64,000 nucleotides of DNA. It comes from Candidatus Sulfopaludibacter sp. SbA3 (lineage in GTDB: Bacteria; Acidobacteriota; Terriglobia; 20CM-2-55-15). Position 1 is the first letter of the stretch. Each line of letters opens with the position of its first letter. Position numbers and translations under genes: made by a program. Location: positions 1 to 64,000 of the forward strand of contig CAMBFR010000006.1 of NCBI GenBank assembly GCA_945865815.1, written 5' to 3'. Positions 8,470 to 17,998 of this stretch are shown here, piece by piece. The notes beneath the pieces were generated by a model, which saw only the letters and a program-made list of their open reading frames with translations, was not told the DNA's origin and made no database searches.

Positions 8470-9585
8470 ATGAAGCACCCAGTCTCTTGTTTGGCAGGCA
8501 TCGCCGTGGCGGCTTTCCTTGTATTGACGCCGGCATGGGCGCACCACGCCATCTCGGGAAAGTTCGATCCTGCCAAAACGACAACGCTCAGGGGAACGGT
8601 TACATCGGTCGACTGGGCGAATCCGCACGTCCATGTCTTCATGGATGTGCAGAATGGCAACGCCGTCGCGAACTGGGCAATCGAGTTGGAGAGCGAAATC
8701 GACCTCCGAAGAAGCGGCTGGAACGGCGAAACGGTGAAGCCCGGTGACGCCATTACAGTCCAGGGAATTACCGCGAGAGACGGAAGCAGGCAGGCATGGG
8801 GCAACAACGTTACAGCCGTGGCCACCAATCGAAGAATTTTTACCGTGGCGCCGATGCCCGCGCGAGCCGACCTGACCGCCCGTCCGACGCCGCGAGGCAC
8901 CGATGGAAAGCCGAGACTGGGTCCCCTGCCGGGCGAAACCGGGTATTGGGGCGCTCCGAGCTCGACGGTGCTCATGCAGAGTGGAGCCAATGTCCAGATG
9001 GATGCCGACGGCATATTGCGCAACATCGGTGATGTGGACAAGGTGGCACCGTTCCAACGCTGGGCCAGGGACCTGTACGAATTGCGGCAGCGCAATTTCC
9101 TGAAGGACGATCCGATGTTTCAGTTCTGCATGCCGCCCGGAGGCCCGCGTCAGTTTCAGCTTCCTTACGGAATTCAGTTCGTGGAAGACAAGGCGCGCCA
9201 GCGCATTTTTGTTTTCATCGGCAGCGGCAATCATAACTACCGCCTGATTTACACGGACGGACGCGAACAAAAGGGCCAGCTTCGGGGCGATGCGGACAAT
9301 CCTCTGTACTACGGACGCTCGGTGGCGCGGTGGGAAGGCGACACCCTTGTAGTCGACACCAGGGGCTTCAATGAAAAATTCTGGTTCACGAATGGTGGAC
9401 TTCCTCACACCGAGCAACTGCACCTGATCGAGCGTATCTCGCGGCCCGACTTCAACACACTGAGGTATGAAGTGACGATCGATGATCCCGGCGCTTACAC
9501 CAGAAATTGGTCCAGTAGCTGGACACTTCAGTGGGTCCCCGGCGAAGAATTGCCGCCATATTTCTGCCAGGACAATCGTCCATAA
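8470..9585 (+). CDS. Secreted fusion protein: N-terminal DUF6152-like domain plus C-terminal 'WEGDTLVVDT' domain
   Basis: N-term AHHAISGKFDPAKTTTLRGTVTSVDWANPHVHVFMDV; C-term GRSVARWEGDTLVVDTRGFNEKFWF...YEVTIDDPGAYTRNW; signal peptide. Confidence 0.85.
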   Translation: MKHPVSCLAGIAVAAFLVLTPAWAHHAISGKFDPAKTTTLRGTVTSVDWANPHVHVFMDVQNGNAVANWAIELESEIDLRRSGWNGETVKPGDAITVQGITARDGSRQAWGNNVTAVATNRRIFTVAPMPARADLTARPTPRGTDGKPRLGPLPGETGYWGAPSSTVLMQSGANVQMDADGILRNIGDVDKVAPFQRWARDLYELRQRNFLKDDPMFQFCMPPGGPRQFQLPYGIQFVEDKARQRIFVFIGSGNHNYRLIYTDGREQKGQLRGDADNPLYYGRSVARWEGDTLVVDTRGFNEKFWFTNGGLPHTEQLHLIERISRPDFNTLRYEVTIDDPGAYTRNWSSSWTLQWVPGEELPPYFCQDNRP

Positions 9586-9660
9586 CACTTTTTGATTGAC
9601 ATGTTTACCAAGCACATAAAGACTAACCGTGAATTGCCCAACGAGACAGGAGGAAGAGAT

Positions 9661-10065
9661 ATGAGAAGCCGCTTATTCGGTTTTGTAGCCTTGGTTTCCG
9701 GCGTTCTTTTAGCCGCCGCGCCCGTACTCGCTCACCACTCTTTTGCAGCGGAGTTTGATTCATCCAAGCCGGTCACAATGAGGGGATACGTCACTAAGAT
9801 TGAGTGGACGAATCCTCACGTGTGGTTCTACCTGAACGTGAAGGACGAAAAAGGCGTGATCAGCAATTGGGGCTTCGAAATGGGTCCCCCGCACGGCCTT
9901 CAGACTCGCGGATGGGAGCGCAACACGATGAAGATCGGCCAGGAAGTCATTGTCAACGGCTCGCTGGCGAAAAACGGAAGCAACCGCGTAAACGCCAGAG
10001 ACGTGACGGTCGCCGCAACGGGTACGAAGCTGGGCGCTGCATCCAGCGAGAACAACGGCCAGTAG
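9661..10065 (+). CDS. DUF6152 family secreted protein
   Basis: AHHSFAAEFDSSKPVTMRGYVTKIEWTNPHVWFYLNV; signal peptide. Confidence 0.88.
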   Translation: MRSRLFGFVALVSGVLLAAAPVLAHHSFAAEFDSSKPVTMRGYVTKIEWTNPHVWFYLNVKDEKGVISNWGFEMGPPHGLQTRGWERNTMKIGQEVIVNGSLAKNGSNRVNARDVTVAATGTKLGAASSENNGQ

Positions 10066-10093
10066 ACGGTTGACGCCTGTAAGGAGGTCTCAC

Positions 10094-10930
10094 GTGCGAC
10101 ATCGTTGGATCGCCGCATTTGCGGGGGTCGCTCTATTGCTGTTGCCTCAGTTGGTGACGCCTTCCTCCGCCCAGAACAATGCGCCGCGGGCGCCGGCACA
10201 GCCGGCGCCCCGGCTGCCCGATGGGCGGATCAATGTGGGTCCGCTCCCCGGCCAAAGCGGAGTCTGGCTTCCCGCCGCCGCGGGCCTCACCCGCGCGGAC
10301 AGTCCGAACGCCAACGGCGTCCTTCAAAACCCCACGAATCCCAGGGTCTCCGACGTTCCATTCCAGCCCTGGGCCCGGGCGCTGTACGCCTATCGCGATC
10401 TCAACGAATTCGAGCCCCATACGCGCTGTAAGCCGTCCGGAGGCACGCGTCAGTTTTTTACCCCGTATGGCGTTGAGTTCGTCGATATGCCGGAAATGAA
10501 GCGCATGTTCATCATGGATATCGGCGGGCCTCATACCTACCGGATCATCTTCATGGATGGCCGGCTTCATCCGAAGGATCTCGCTCCCAGTTACTACGGA
10601 CACTCCATCGGTCATTGGGAGGGAGATACGCTGGTCGTCGATACGACGGGCTTCAACGAGAAATTCTGGTTCGATAGACAGGGCTCTCCTCACACTGAAG
10701 CGCTTCGTATCATCGAGCGCTTCACGCGCATGGACTCCCTTACCATGAAGTACGAAGTCACGGTCGATGATCCGGGCGCATACACGGCGAGGTGGAACAG
10801 CGCTTTCAACCTCCGCTGGGTTGCTGGACAGGAACTGTTTGAGTATGTTTGCCAGGATAATAACTTTGCCTCTGAACTCATGATCGGCGCCGAAAAGTCG
10901 GTAGACCGCAGCAGTAAAATCGTTCCGTAA
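10094..10930 (+). CDS. Secreted 'WEGDTLVVDT' family protein
   Basis: GTG start with SD aaggagg; signal peptide; GHSIGHWEGDTLVVDTTGFNEKFWFDRQGSPHTEALRIIERFTR. Confidence 0.85.
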   Translation: MRHRWIAAFAGVALLLLPQLVTPSSAQNNAPRAPAQPAPRLPDGRINVGPLPGQSGVWLPAAAGLTRADSPNANGVLQNPTNPRVSDVPFQPWARALYAYRDLNEFEPHTRCKPSGGTRQFFTPYGVEFVDMPEMKRMFIMDIGGPHTYRIIFMDGRLHPKDLAPSYYGHSIGHWEGDTLVVDTTGFNEKFWFDRQGSPHTEALRIIERFTRMDSLTMKYEVTVDDPGAYTARWNSAFNLRWVAGQELFEYVCQDNNFASELMIGAEKSVDRSSKIVP

Positions 10931-10951
10931 ATTTGCTGGAGGACTGAAAGT

Positions 10952-11356
10952 ATGTTGCGAGCCAGAACTGTTTTGTTGGCCTGCCTGCTCACCTGCCTGT
11001 TTATGGCCGTCTCGGCGGCCGCGCAGGAAGGCTATCCGCTAACCGGCACGTGGTACGGTGACTGGGGTCCGACGCCGACCCATCGGAATCAAATAACGCT
11101 GGTCATAAACTGGGACGGAAAAACGGTGAGCGGAATTATCAATCCCGGCCCGGATTCCATTCCCATCAAAGTAATGACGCTCGATTCCACGAAATGGACC
11201 GTCCACATCGAAGCGGATGGAAAGGATGAACAAGGACGGACTGTTACTTTCGTGGCCGACGGCAAATTGGAAAACATCGGTTCATGGAAGCGGACGCTGG
11301 CCGGCTCATGGGGGCATGGCAACGTGAAGGGTGATTTCAAGATCGCTCGCGACTAA
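10952..11356 (+). CDS. Small secreted hypothetical protein
   Basis: 134 aa with signal peptide; SD ctggagg; followed by an intrinsic terminator. Confidence 0.75.
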   Translation: MLRARTVLLACLLTCLFMAVSAAAQEGYPLTGTWYGDWGPTPTHRNQITLVINWDGKTVSGIINPGPDSIPIKVMTLDSTKWTVHIEADGKDEQGRTVTFVADGKLENIGSWKRTLAGSWGHGNVKGDFKIARD

Positions 11357-11373
11357 CGAGAAGAAGAGACCGA

Positions 11374-11418
11374 GGGGGATTCGGGTGGAGGTTCACTCTC
11401 CTGAATCCCCCTTTTTTT
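11374..11418 (+). terminator. Rho-independent terminator
   Basis: GGGGGATTCGGG / CCTGAATCCCCC stem followed by TTTTTTT, 17 nt after the stop of the 10952-11356 CDS. Confidence 0.9.
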
Positions 11419-11849
11419 CGCCTTCGTTGAGAAGTCCGTTACGCAAGTTGCCACATTTCGTAACCCGAAGCCGTACCAGTGGGCCGTAAAATCTGCAACA
11501 ACTGTAATGTCTGCAAAATCATCCACTATGGCATCGCAGTTGCTCCGCATCTGCGGCAACCTTATTATGAAGCGAGAAATCAAAGGAAGTGACATCCGCC
11601 GGTTCAGAGTTGCCTCGCCCACAAGAATCGAGATCGACCTGAGCGCGCCAATCGACCCGGCGTACTTCGATCTGCATATCGACCTCCAGATTACCGGAGC
11701 CTCCGGAACGATGGCCGCGGCGGCCGGCGGCGATTCTCGAAAAATCCTCGACTGCAAGCCCCTTTTAGAAACATAGCCGCCCACGCCGCAACCAAAGTTA
11801 GAGATTCGATTCCCACAACGGTATCCATTACGTTTTCTCTTAACGGACC

Positions 11850-12022
11850 AGGGCGGCCCGGCGCAGACTTTGTGCGATTCCGGCGCAGGACCCCTCGGCG
11901 GCTCATGGAGCAAAGATGGTGTGATCGTTTTTCAACCTGGTCAAGGTCCATTAATGCGCGTGCCCGCCGAGGGTGGCCAGCCGGCAACCCTCGTGGCGCC
12001 GCGACGGACGGATTTGTGCGCG
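11850..12022 (+). pseudogene. Fragment of a PD40/beta-propeller protein (as in acidobacterial Ser/Thr kinases)
   Basis: One frame reads GGPAQTLCDSGAGPLGGSWSKDGVIVFQPGQGPLMRVPAEGGQPATLV with no complete gene around it. Confidence 0.55.
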
Positions 12023-12050
12023 GCGCCCGGACCTGCAATAATGCGGCACC

Positions 12051-15000
12051 ATGCTTGCCATAATCGCTTTTTTGCTTGTTGCCCAGATTCCGAACGCGGT
12101 GCTGTCGGGCACCGTGCTGGATCCCGCGGAAGGCGTGGTGACCGAAGCATCGATCACCATTGAAAACGTCCGGACCGGCGTCCGAGCGTCAGCCACGACC
12201 ACGAGCTCCGGACTGTTCACGTTCCCATCGGTGCAGCCCGGCACGTACCGCATATCCGTCGAAAAGGCGGGATTCCAAACTCAAACCTCCGAAGTGCCGC
12301 TGGAAATCGGCGACAACAAGAAGATCGATTTTCGATTGCGGGTGGCCGGCGTGTTTCAGGCAGTGGAAGTCGTTGCGGGGCCGAGCCTGAGCATCTCCGG
12401 CATTTCAACGTCCGTTGGTGGCGTCATCAGCGGGGTCCGCGTTCAAGACCTCCCGCTCCCCGAACGCAACGCGCTTGGCCTGGTACTGACGCAAAGCGGG
12501 CTGGTCGGCAATAACTTCGCGGGATCGCGAATCGGAGCGCTGAACGTGACGCGCGACGGTATCAACGTGATGGATCAGCGAATCAATAGCGGAGTCAACT
12601 CCGTCATCTTCAACAGCGTCGACAGCATTGATGAAGTGCGCGTCATCACATCGCCCGCGGATGCCGAGCTCGGACGCGGCTCCGGCCAGGTGCTTATTTC
12701 AAGCCGCTCCGGAACCAACGAATTTCACGGCAGCGTCTTCGAGTTCCATCAGAACGCCGCGCTCAACGCGAATTCGTGGTCGAATAACTGGCGCGGCATT
12801 CCCCGCGATCCCTTCATCGGCAATCAATTCGGGGCAAGGATGGGCGGGCCGATCCGGCGAAACAACTCCTTCTTCCACATCCTCTATGAAGGAGACCGCA
12901 CGCGGCTGCGGGATCAGGTGACCGCCACCACTTACACCGAAACCGCGCGCGCCGGACTGTTCCGCTTCTTTCCCGGCGCTCAGAACGCCAACGCCAATGC
13001 GCAGAATCCGGCGGTCGATCTTGCAGGTAACCCCGTGAAACCCGCGAGCGCAACCGGAGACTTGCAGACCATCAGCGTTTTCGGCCGGGATCCCTTTCGT
13101 CCGGGGCGGGACCGAACGGGCGTCATGCAGCGGACCATCGACCTTCTGCCACTGCCGAATGATTTTCGCGCGGGCGATGGCCTCAATACGGCGGGCTATA
13201 CATGGGTGCGGCCCGTTCCCGGAAATCAGAACCAGTACAACGTCAAGATCGATCACATTTTCACGGAAAACCACCGGCTCTCGGTGAGCGGCACCGGTGA
13301 GACTTCGGACCAGCAGAATGGGTTCATGCCTCAACCCTACCCGGAAGCGCCTGGCGGCTGGGCCACGACGCGGAACATGTTCTACTCCGCGGCACTGACT
13401 TCGATTGTGTCTCCCTCATTCATGAATGAGTTTCGAGGGGGCGCGCAGCGCGGACGTGTCCGCTTCTTTGCGCCGTGGGAAAGCGATCAGGGACGAAAAT
13501 TGCTCCCTCAAAGTGGAATGTCGTCATATGTCCCGATCGCCATGCTCGCCACCGATTTCATCAGCACGGGCGAGGATCCGCAGGGACGCATTTCTCCCAT
13601 GTACGTCATCGGCGACACGGTGAGCTGGACGAAGGGCCGTCACGCCTTCCGAGGCGGCGCGGAAGCTCGCTTTGTCAGCACCAACGGCTTCAACGCCTTC
13701 GATGTAATGCCGCGGGCGTATCTGGGCGCGGGCGGAGAGCCCATTGCCGGTCTCGATAGCTTCGTGATCCCTTCCATCGGCCAGAATGAAGGAACCGCCC
13801 AGGCTCTGCTCTCTGATCTATCCGGATCGCTCGATGGCGTGATCCAGGCATTCAATGCCACTGGAGGCAGCAGGCCGACTTTCATTCCAGGTGAGACGAA
13901 GCAGCGTACGTGGCGCGAGCGGGAATTTGCTTTCTTCTTCAAGGACGATTTCAGGCTCCGTCCTGATCTCAACTTGAATCTTGGCGTCCGCTATGAATTC
14001 TACGGCGTCCCGTTCGAAGCTAACGGCAGGGCCGCCGCGCTGAAAGGCGGGTCCGCCGCGCTCAACGGCAGCGCTCTCACCGAAATCATCCTGGTAGGCC
14101 GGAACTCCCCGAATCCGCGGTCAAAGCTCTATCAGGACGACTGGAACAACTGGGCTCCGGCTGTCGGCCTGAGCTGGGCATTGCCTTTCTGGGGCGCGAA
14201 CAAGACGGTCCTGCGCGCCGGATACGGTATTGGATACGAACGCAGTGCGCTCCGGTTGACCGATATCATCGCGGGCGACCAGCCCGGCTTGAGAACGACA
14301 GCCGTCTTTGCGCCGGACGAGTTTCTGGATCTCTCCCTGCTCCGCCTGCCGCTGCGGCCCGTCGCGGAACCGCTCGAAACCATTCCGGTCACGGACCGGA
14401 CTCAAACGGTCCGGTCGTTTGACGATCACCTGCGCACACCTTACGTGCAGAACTGGAACCTGAGTCTTGAAAGACAGGTTACGCCGGCCCTTCTCGTCAC
14501 CGCTCGTTACGTCGGAAGCAAAGGCACAAGGCTCCTTCGCTCCACCGATTCGAACGAAGTAAAGATCGTCGACAACGGAATTCTGGAGGCCTTCAAAATC
14601 ACTCAGGCGGGAGGAAACGCGCCGCTGTTCGACTCCCTGCTCAACGGCCTGAATCTCGGCCTTGGCCCGGTGAATGGGAACACGGTCACCGGATCGGCTT
14701 CGTTGCGGGCATTTCAGAACACGCGAAGCTTCCTCGCAAACAATGAAGCCGGCAGTTTCGCCCGTTACCTCAACTCGACCGCAAATTTTACGGGCGTTCC
14801 GGGCGGTTTACTCCGTCGCGCGCGCTTGCCCGAAAATTTCATCGTCGCGAATCCCCAATTCGCGGGCGCCGTGTTGACGGGCAACTTTGCGAACTCCACT
14901 TATCATTCGCTTCAGCTGGAGGCCATGCGGCCGTTTGCGAATGGCTGGACCCTCCAGAGCAACTACACGTTCAGCAAAGCGCTGGGGGAGGAAGACGGAT

Positions 15001-15713
15001 TCGGCCAGGATCTTCAAAGCGACTACCGCGACGGCCGGCGGAGAGGCCTAGACAAACGATTGCTCGCTTTTAACCGGACTCATGTTCTGCGCAACAGCGG
15101 CATCTGGCAATTGCCGTTCGGGCCGAATCGGCGATTCCTGAACCGGGCTTCAGGCCTCGCCGCGCACCTTGTTGGAGGCTGGCAGATCGGAGCGATCGTG
15201 AATCTGTTTTCGGGCTCGCCGATCGGTTTTGGATCCGGCATCAATTCCTTCAATCAATTCGGCCGTACAACGCCGAATGCGGTCGGCATATTGCCTGTCG
15301 GACAGGTCCGGCATGAAGCGAACGGAGCGCGATTCTTTCCCGGTCTGAAACAAGTGACCGATTCGGCGCAAAACCTCACCAGCCTGCAGGGGCTTTCGGG
15401 CAGGAGTACGTTGAAAGCCATCGCCGATGAGACTGGCAACCTCATCCTGGTAAACCCATCGCCGGGCGAAGTGGGAAGCCTCGCCCTCTACACAGCCGAG
15501 GGGCCGGGCGTCTTCCGATTCGACGTGAACGTGATCAAGAGGATTTCACTCAAACAGGACATCTCGCTGGAGATCCGCGCAGACTTCGTGAATGTGTTGA
15601 ACAAACCGCAGTTCGGCAACCCCGTTATGGATATCAACTCCACAAGCTTCGGCAAGATCACCAGAGCCGACGGAAGCCGGTTCGGAATGGTCGGAGGAAG
15701 GATTACGTTTTAG
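12051..15713 (+). CDS. Oar-like TonB-dependent receptor with N-terminal carboxypeptidase-regulatory-like domain
   Basis: 1220 aa; LSGTVLDPAEGVVTEASITIENVRTGVRASATTTSSGLFTFPSVQPGTYRISVEKAGF; Oar-type barrel (RDGINVMDQRINSG, FHGSVFEFHQNAALNANSW). Confidence 0.92.
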   Translation: MLAIIAFLLVAQIPNAVLSGTVLDPAEGVVTEASITIENVRTGVRASATTTSSGLFTFPSVQPGTYRISVEKAGFQTQTSEVPLEIGDNKKIDFRLRVAGVFQAVEVVAGPSLSISGISTSVGGVISGVRVQDLPLPERNALGLVLTQSGLVGNNFAGSRIGALNVTRDGINVMDQRINSGVNSVIFNSVDSIDEVRVITSPADAELGRGSGQVLISSRSGTNEFHGSVFEFHQNAALNANSWSNNWRGIPRDPFIGNQFGARMGGPIRRNNSFFHILYEGDRTRLRDQVTATTYTETARAGLFRFFPGAQNANANAQNPAVDLAGNPVKPASATGDLQTISVFGRDPFRPGRDRTGVMQRTIDLLPLPNDFRAGDGLNTAGYTWVRPVPGNQNQYNVKIDHIFTENHRLSVSGTGETSDQQNGFMPQPYPEAPGGWATTRNMFYSAALTSIVSPSFMNEFRGGAQRGRVRFFAPWESDQGRKLLPQSGMSSYVPIAMLATDFISTGEDPQGRISPMYVIGDTVSWTKGRHAFRGGAEARFVSTNGFNAFDVMPRAYLGAGGEPIAGLDSFVIPSIGQNEGTAQALLSDLSGSLDGVIQAFNATGGSRPTFIPGETKQRTWREREFAFFFKDDFRLRPDLNLNLGVRYEFYGVPFEANGRAAALKGGSAALNGSALTEIILVGRNSPNPRSKLYQDDWNNWAPAVGLSWALPFWGANKTVLRAGYGIGYERSALRLTDIIAGDQPGLRTTAVFAPDEFLDLSLLRLPLRPVAEPLETIPVTDRTQTVRSFDDHLRTPYVQNWNLSLERQVTPALLVTARYVGSKGTRLLRSTDSNEVKIVDNGILEAFKITQAGGNAPLFDSLLNGLNLGLGPVNGNTVTGSASLRAFQNTRSFLANNEAGSFARYLNSTANFTGVPGGLLRRARLPENFIVANPQFAGAVLTGNFANSTYHSLQLEAMRPFANGWTLQSNYTFSKALGEEDGFGQDLQSDYRDGRRRGLDKRLLAFNRTHVLRNSGIWQLPFGPNRRFLNRASGLAAHLVGGWQIGAIVNLFSGSPIGFGSGINSFNQFGRTTPNAVGILPVGQVRHEANGARFFPGLKQVTDSAQNLTSLQGLSGRSTLKAIADETGNLILVNPSPGEVGSLALYTAEGPGVFRFDVNVIKRISLKQDISLEIRADFVNVLNKPQFGNPVMDINSTSFGKITRADGSRFGMVGGRITF

Positions 15714-15803
15714 CTTCAGACGAGAAGCTGATCGACTGTGAATAACAGGTGCGGTACGGAAGGCACACCTCCCGGCATTTTTCCCGGGCCATTTTGCCAG
15801 GAT

Positions 15804-17270
15804 TCAGGACGGATTTTCGCAGATCCGGCCCAGCTTCAGCAGCGCGCGATCCACTTCGCCGGACCACGATTGTCCGCAATTGAGACGGATGCAGTTCTTG
15901 AACCTGCCGCTCGCGGAAAAAATCGGACCAGGCGAAATACTGATTCCATGCGCCAGAGCCTTTCGATAGACGGCGACGGCATCAATGCGCTTCGGCAACT
16001 CGACCCACAATACGTAGCCCCCGGCAGGACGCGATATTCGCGTTCCTTCTGGAAAATACTTGGCTACGGCCTGGCTGACGGAATGAACCTGCTGCTGAAG
16101 CATCATTCGCAGCCGCCTCAAGTGCCGATCATACCCTCCCGATTTCAGGAAGGACTCCACGACAAGCTGGGACAACGATGGACTCGCAATGCTGGAAATG
16201 AACTTCAATTGCTCGATCTTCGCCCGATATCGATCCGTGTGGATCCAGCCCACTCTCAACCCCGGAGAAATGGTTTTCGAGAACGAACCACACACGATGA
16301 CCAGGCCGTTTCGATCAAAGGACTTTGCGCTACGGGGCCGGTCATGCGCGAAGGCGAGATCTCCATAGACGTCATCTTCGATCAGCGGCACCTCATATCG
16401 AGCCAGCAACTCGACAAGCGCCTTTTTCAAATCGTCGGGCAGGATATAACCGAGAGGATTGTGACAGTTTGTCATGGAAATGACGCCCCGTACGTGATGC
16501 TTCTTTATCGCGTTCTCAAGAGCGTCGAGGTCCATTCCGGTTCGCGAGTGCGTCGGTATCTCGATCGCTTTCATGCCGAGCGACTCGATGGCTTGAATCA
16601 CATTGAAGTAGGTCGGTGTTTCCAGTGCAATCACGTCACCGGGCCTGGCGATCGCCCTGAGGCAAAGATTGAGCCCTTCCATCGCACCGCACGTGATACT
16701 CACATCCTGGGGGAGAAAGTTACACCCTGCCGTCACCGAACGCTTTGCGATCTGCTGGCGAAGACCAAGGCTTCCCGGCGGCATATCGTAGCCGGCGCTG
16801 TGGGCCGGCTTTTGGCGGGAAATCTGGCGAATGATCGTATTTATCCTATGCAGCGGCAGGCAGTCGGCGCTCAGTGTCGCGGCACTGAATGAAACGTGCC
16901 TCGGACTACCCGCGCAACCCTGCATCACTTCGAGAATGAGTTCCCCGGTATCCACTGCAACCGGTTTGCACAATACCTGCCGATACGCCGGTTCCGGACT
17001 CATCTTCTCCAGCGGCAGCCGGACGTAGAAACCCGACTTGGGACGCGCTTCGATCCAGCCACGATTCTCCAGCCAGAAGTAAGCCTGCAGGACAGTTGAA
17101 ACACTGACGCGGTGCTGACGGCTGAGCTCGCGTACCGATGGAACCTGGTCCCCCAGCCGGAATGTCCCACGCTGAATCTGCTCTTCCAGGCCCTGCGCCA
17201 TCTTCAAATACAACGGTACATCTGTTTGACCCTGCTTCATGAAACGGAGATTAACACACAGCCCCCGCAC
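15804..17270 (-). CDS. PLP-dependent MocR/GntR-type transcriptional regulator (aminotransferase-like)
   Basis: wHTH (PSVRELSRQHRVSVSTVLQAYFWLENRGWIEARPKSGFYV) plus fold-type I aminotransferase domain with PLP lysine GSFSKTISPGLRVGW. Confidence 0.9.
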   Translation of the reverse strand: MRGLCVNLRFMKQGQTDVPLYLKMAQGLEEQIQRGTFRLGDQVPSVRELSRQHRVSVSTVLQAYFWLENRGWIEARPKSGFYVRLPLEKMSPEPAYRQVLCKPVAVDTGELILEVMQGCAGSPRHVSFSAATLSADCLPLHRINTIIRQISRQKPAHSAGYDMPPGSLGLRQQIAKRSVTAGCNFLPQDVSITCGAMEGLNLCLRAIARPGDVIALETPTYFNVIQAIESLGMKAIEIPTHSRTGMDLDALENAIKKHHVRGVISMTNCHNPLGYILPDDLKKALVELLARYEVPLIEDDVYGDLAFAHDRPRSAKSFDRNGLVIVCGSFSKTISPGLRVGWIHTDRYRAKIEQLKFISSIASPSLSQLVVESFLKSGGYDRHLRRLRMMLQQQVHSVSQAVAKYFPEGTRISRPAGGYVLWVELPKRIDAVAVYRKALAHGISISPGPIFSASGRFKNCIRLNCGQSWSGEVDRALLKLGRICENPS

Positions 17271-17398
17271 AACCGATCAGAAATAACACTGTGCTGGTCA
17301 CAATTCGATATGACTGCATCTGTTCTGCATCGGCAAAGTGCCCTACCATGCGTCATTGTCGCAATCACAGAGAGGAGGAAGAGGTGATACGTTCAGCA

Positions 17399-17977
17399 AT
17401 GGACCTGGTTATTTCACTTTTGTTAGTGGCAGCACAGATACCTTCGCAGTCGACAGTGAGCGGACGGATCGCTGTTCCGAGCGAGGGGACATTCGTTAGT
17501 GTCGCCCGTGTTCAATTACAGCGGCTGGGCCAGACAATTCAGGAGCAGGTCTCGTTTGATGGCACGTTTCAATTCCGGAATGTCGCGCCCGGACCGTACG
17601 CGGTGGTCGTGCAGGCGCCCGGTTATGAGATTCGGACAGTGTCCGCGGACATTCCTATCGATTGGGAGATTCTGGTTGAGCTTCAGCCAATCAAGCGCGA
17701 GGTAGCAGGAGGATCCGGATCCCTGACTGTCTCAGTTGCGGAGTATCACTACGCCAGGGCAGTCGCTCAGTTTGAGAAGGCGCGCTTCGAGGACGCGCGG
17801 AAGCTGGCTCACGAGGCGCACGAACATCGAAATCACCCGGCAGACGTTCACCTGTTGCTTGCGAAAATATATTTGCAGCTGGGAGAGGAAGGTTCGGTCA
17901 TACCTCAGCTGCGGTTGTACATCGCGGAATCAAAGCCGAATCCGGTACGCAAAAGAATTGAAGAACTACTGCGGTAG
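17399..17977 (+). CDS. Secreted protein with carboxypeptidase-regulatory-like domain and TPR-like C-terminus
   Basis: SGRIAVPSEGTFVSVARVQLQ...FQFRNVAPGPYAVVVQAPGYEIRTV; then helical repeat ARAVAQFEKARFEDARKLAHEAHE. Confidence 0.75.
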   Translation: MDLVISLLLVAAQIPSQSTVSGRIAVPSEGTFVSVARVQLQRLGQTIQEQVSFDGTFQFRNVAPGPYAVVVQAPGYEIRTVSADIPIDWEILVELQPIKREVAGGSGSLTVSVAEYHYARAVAQFEKARFEDARKLAHEAHEHRNHPADVHLLLAKIYLQLGEEGSVIPQLRLYIAESKPNPVRKRIEELLR

Positions 17978-17998
17978 GCTGGCTTCCGTGGGCGCGAT

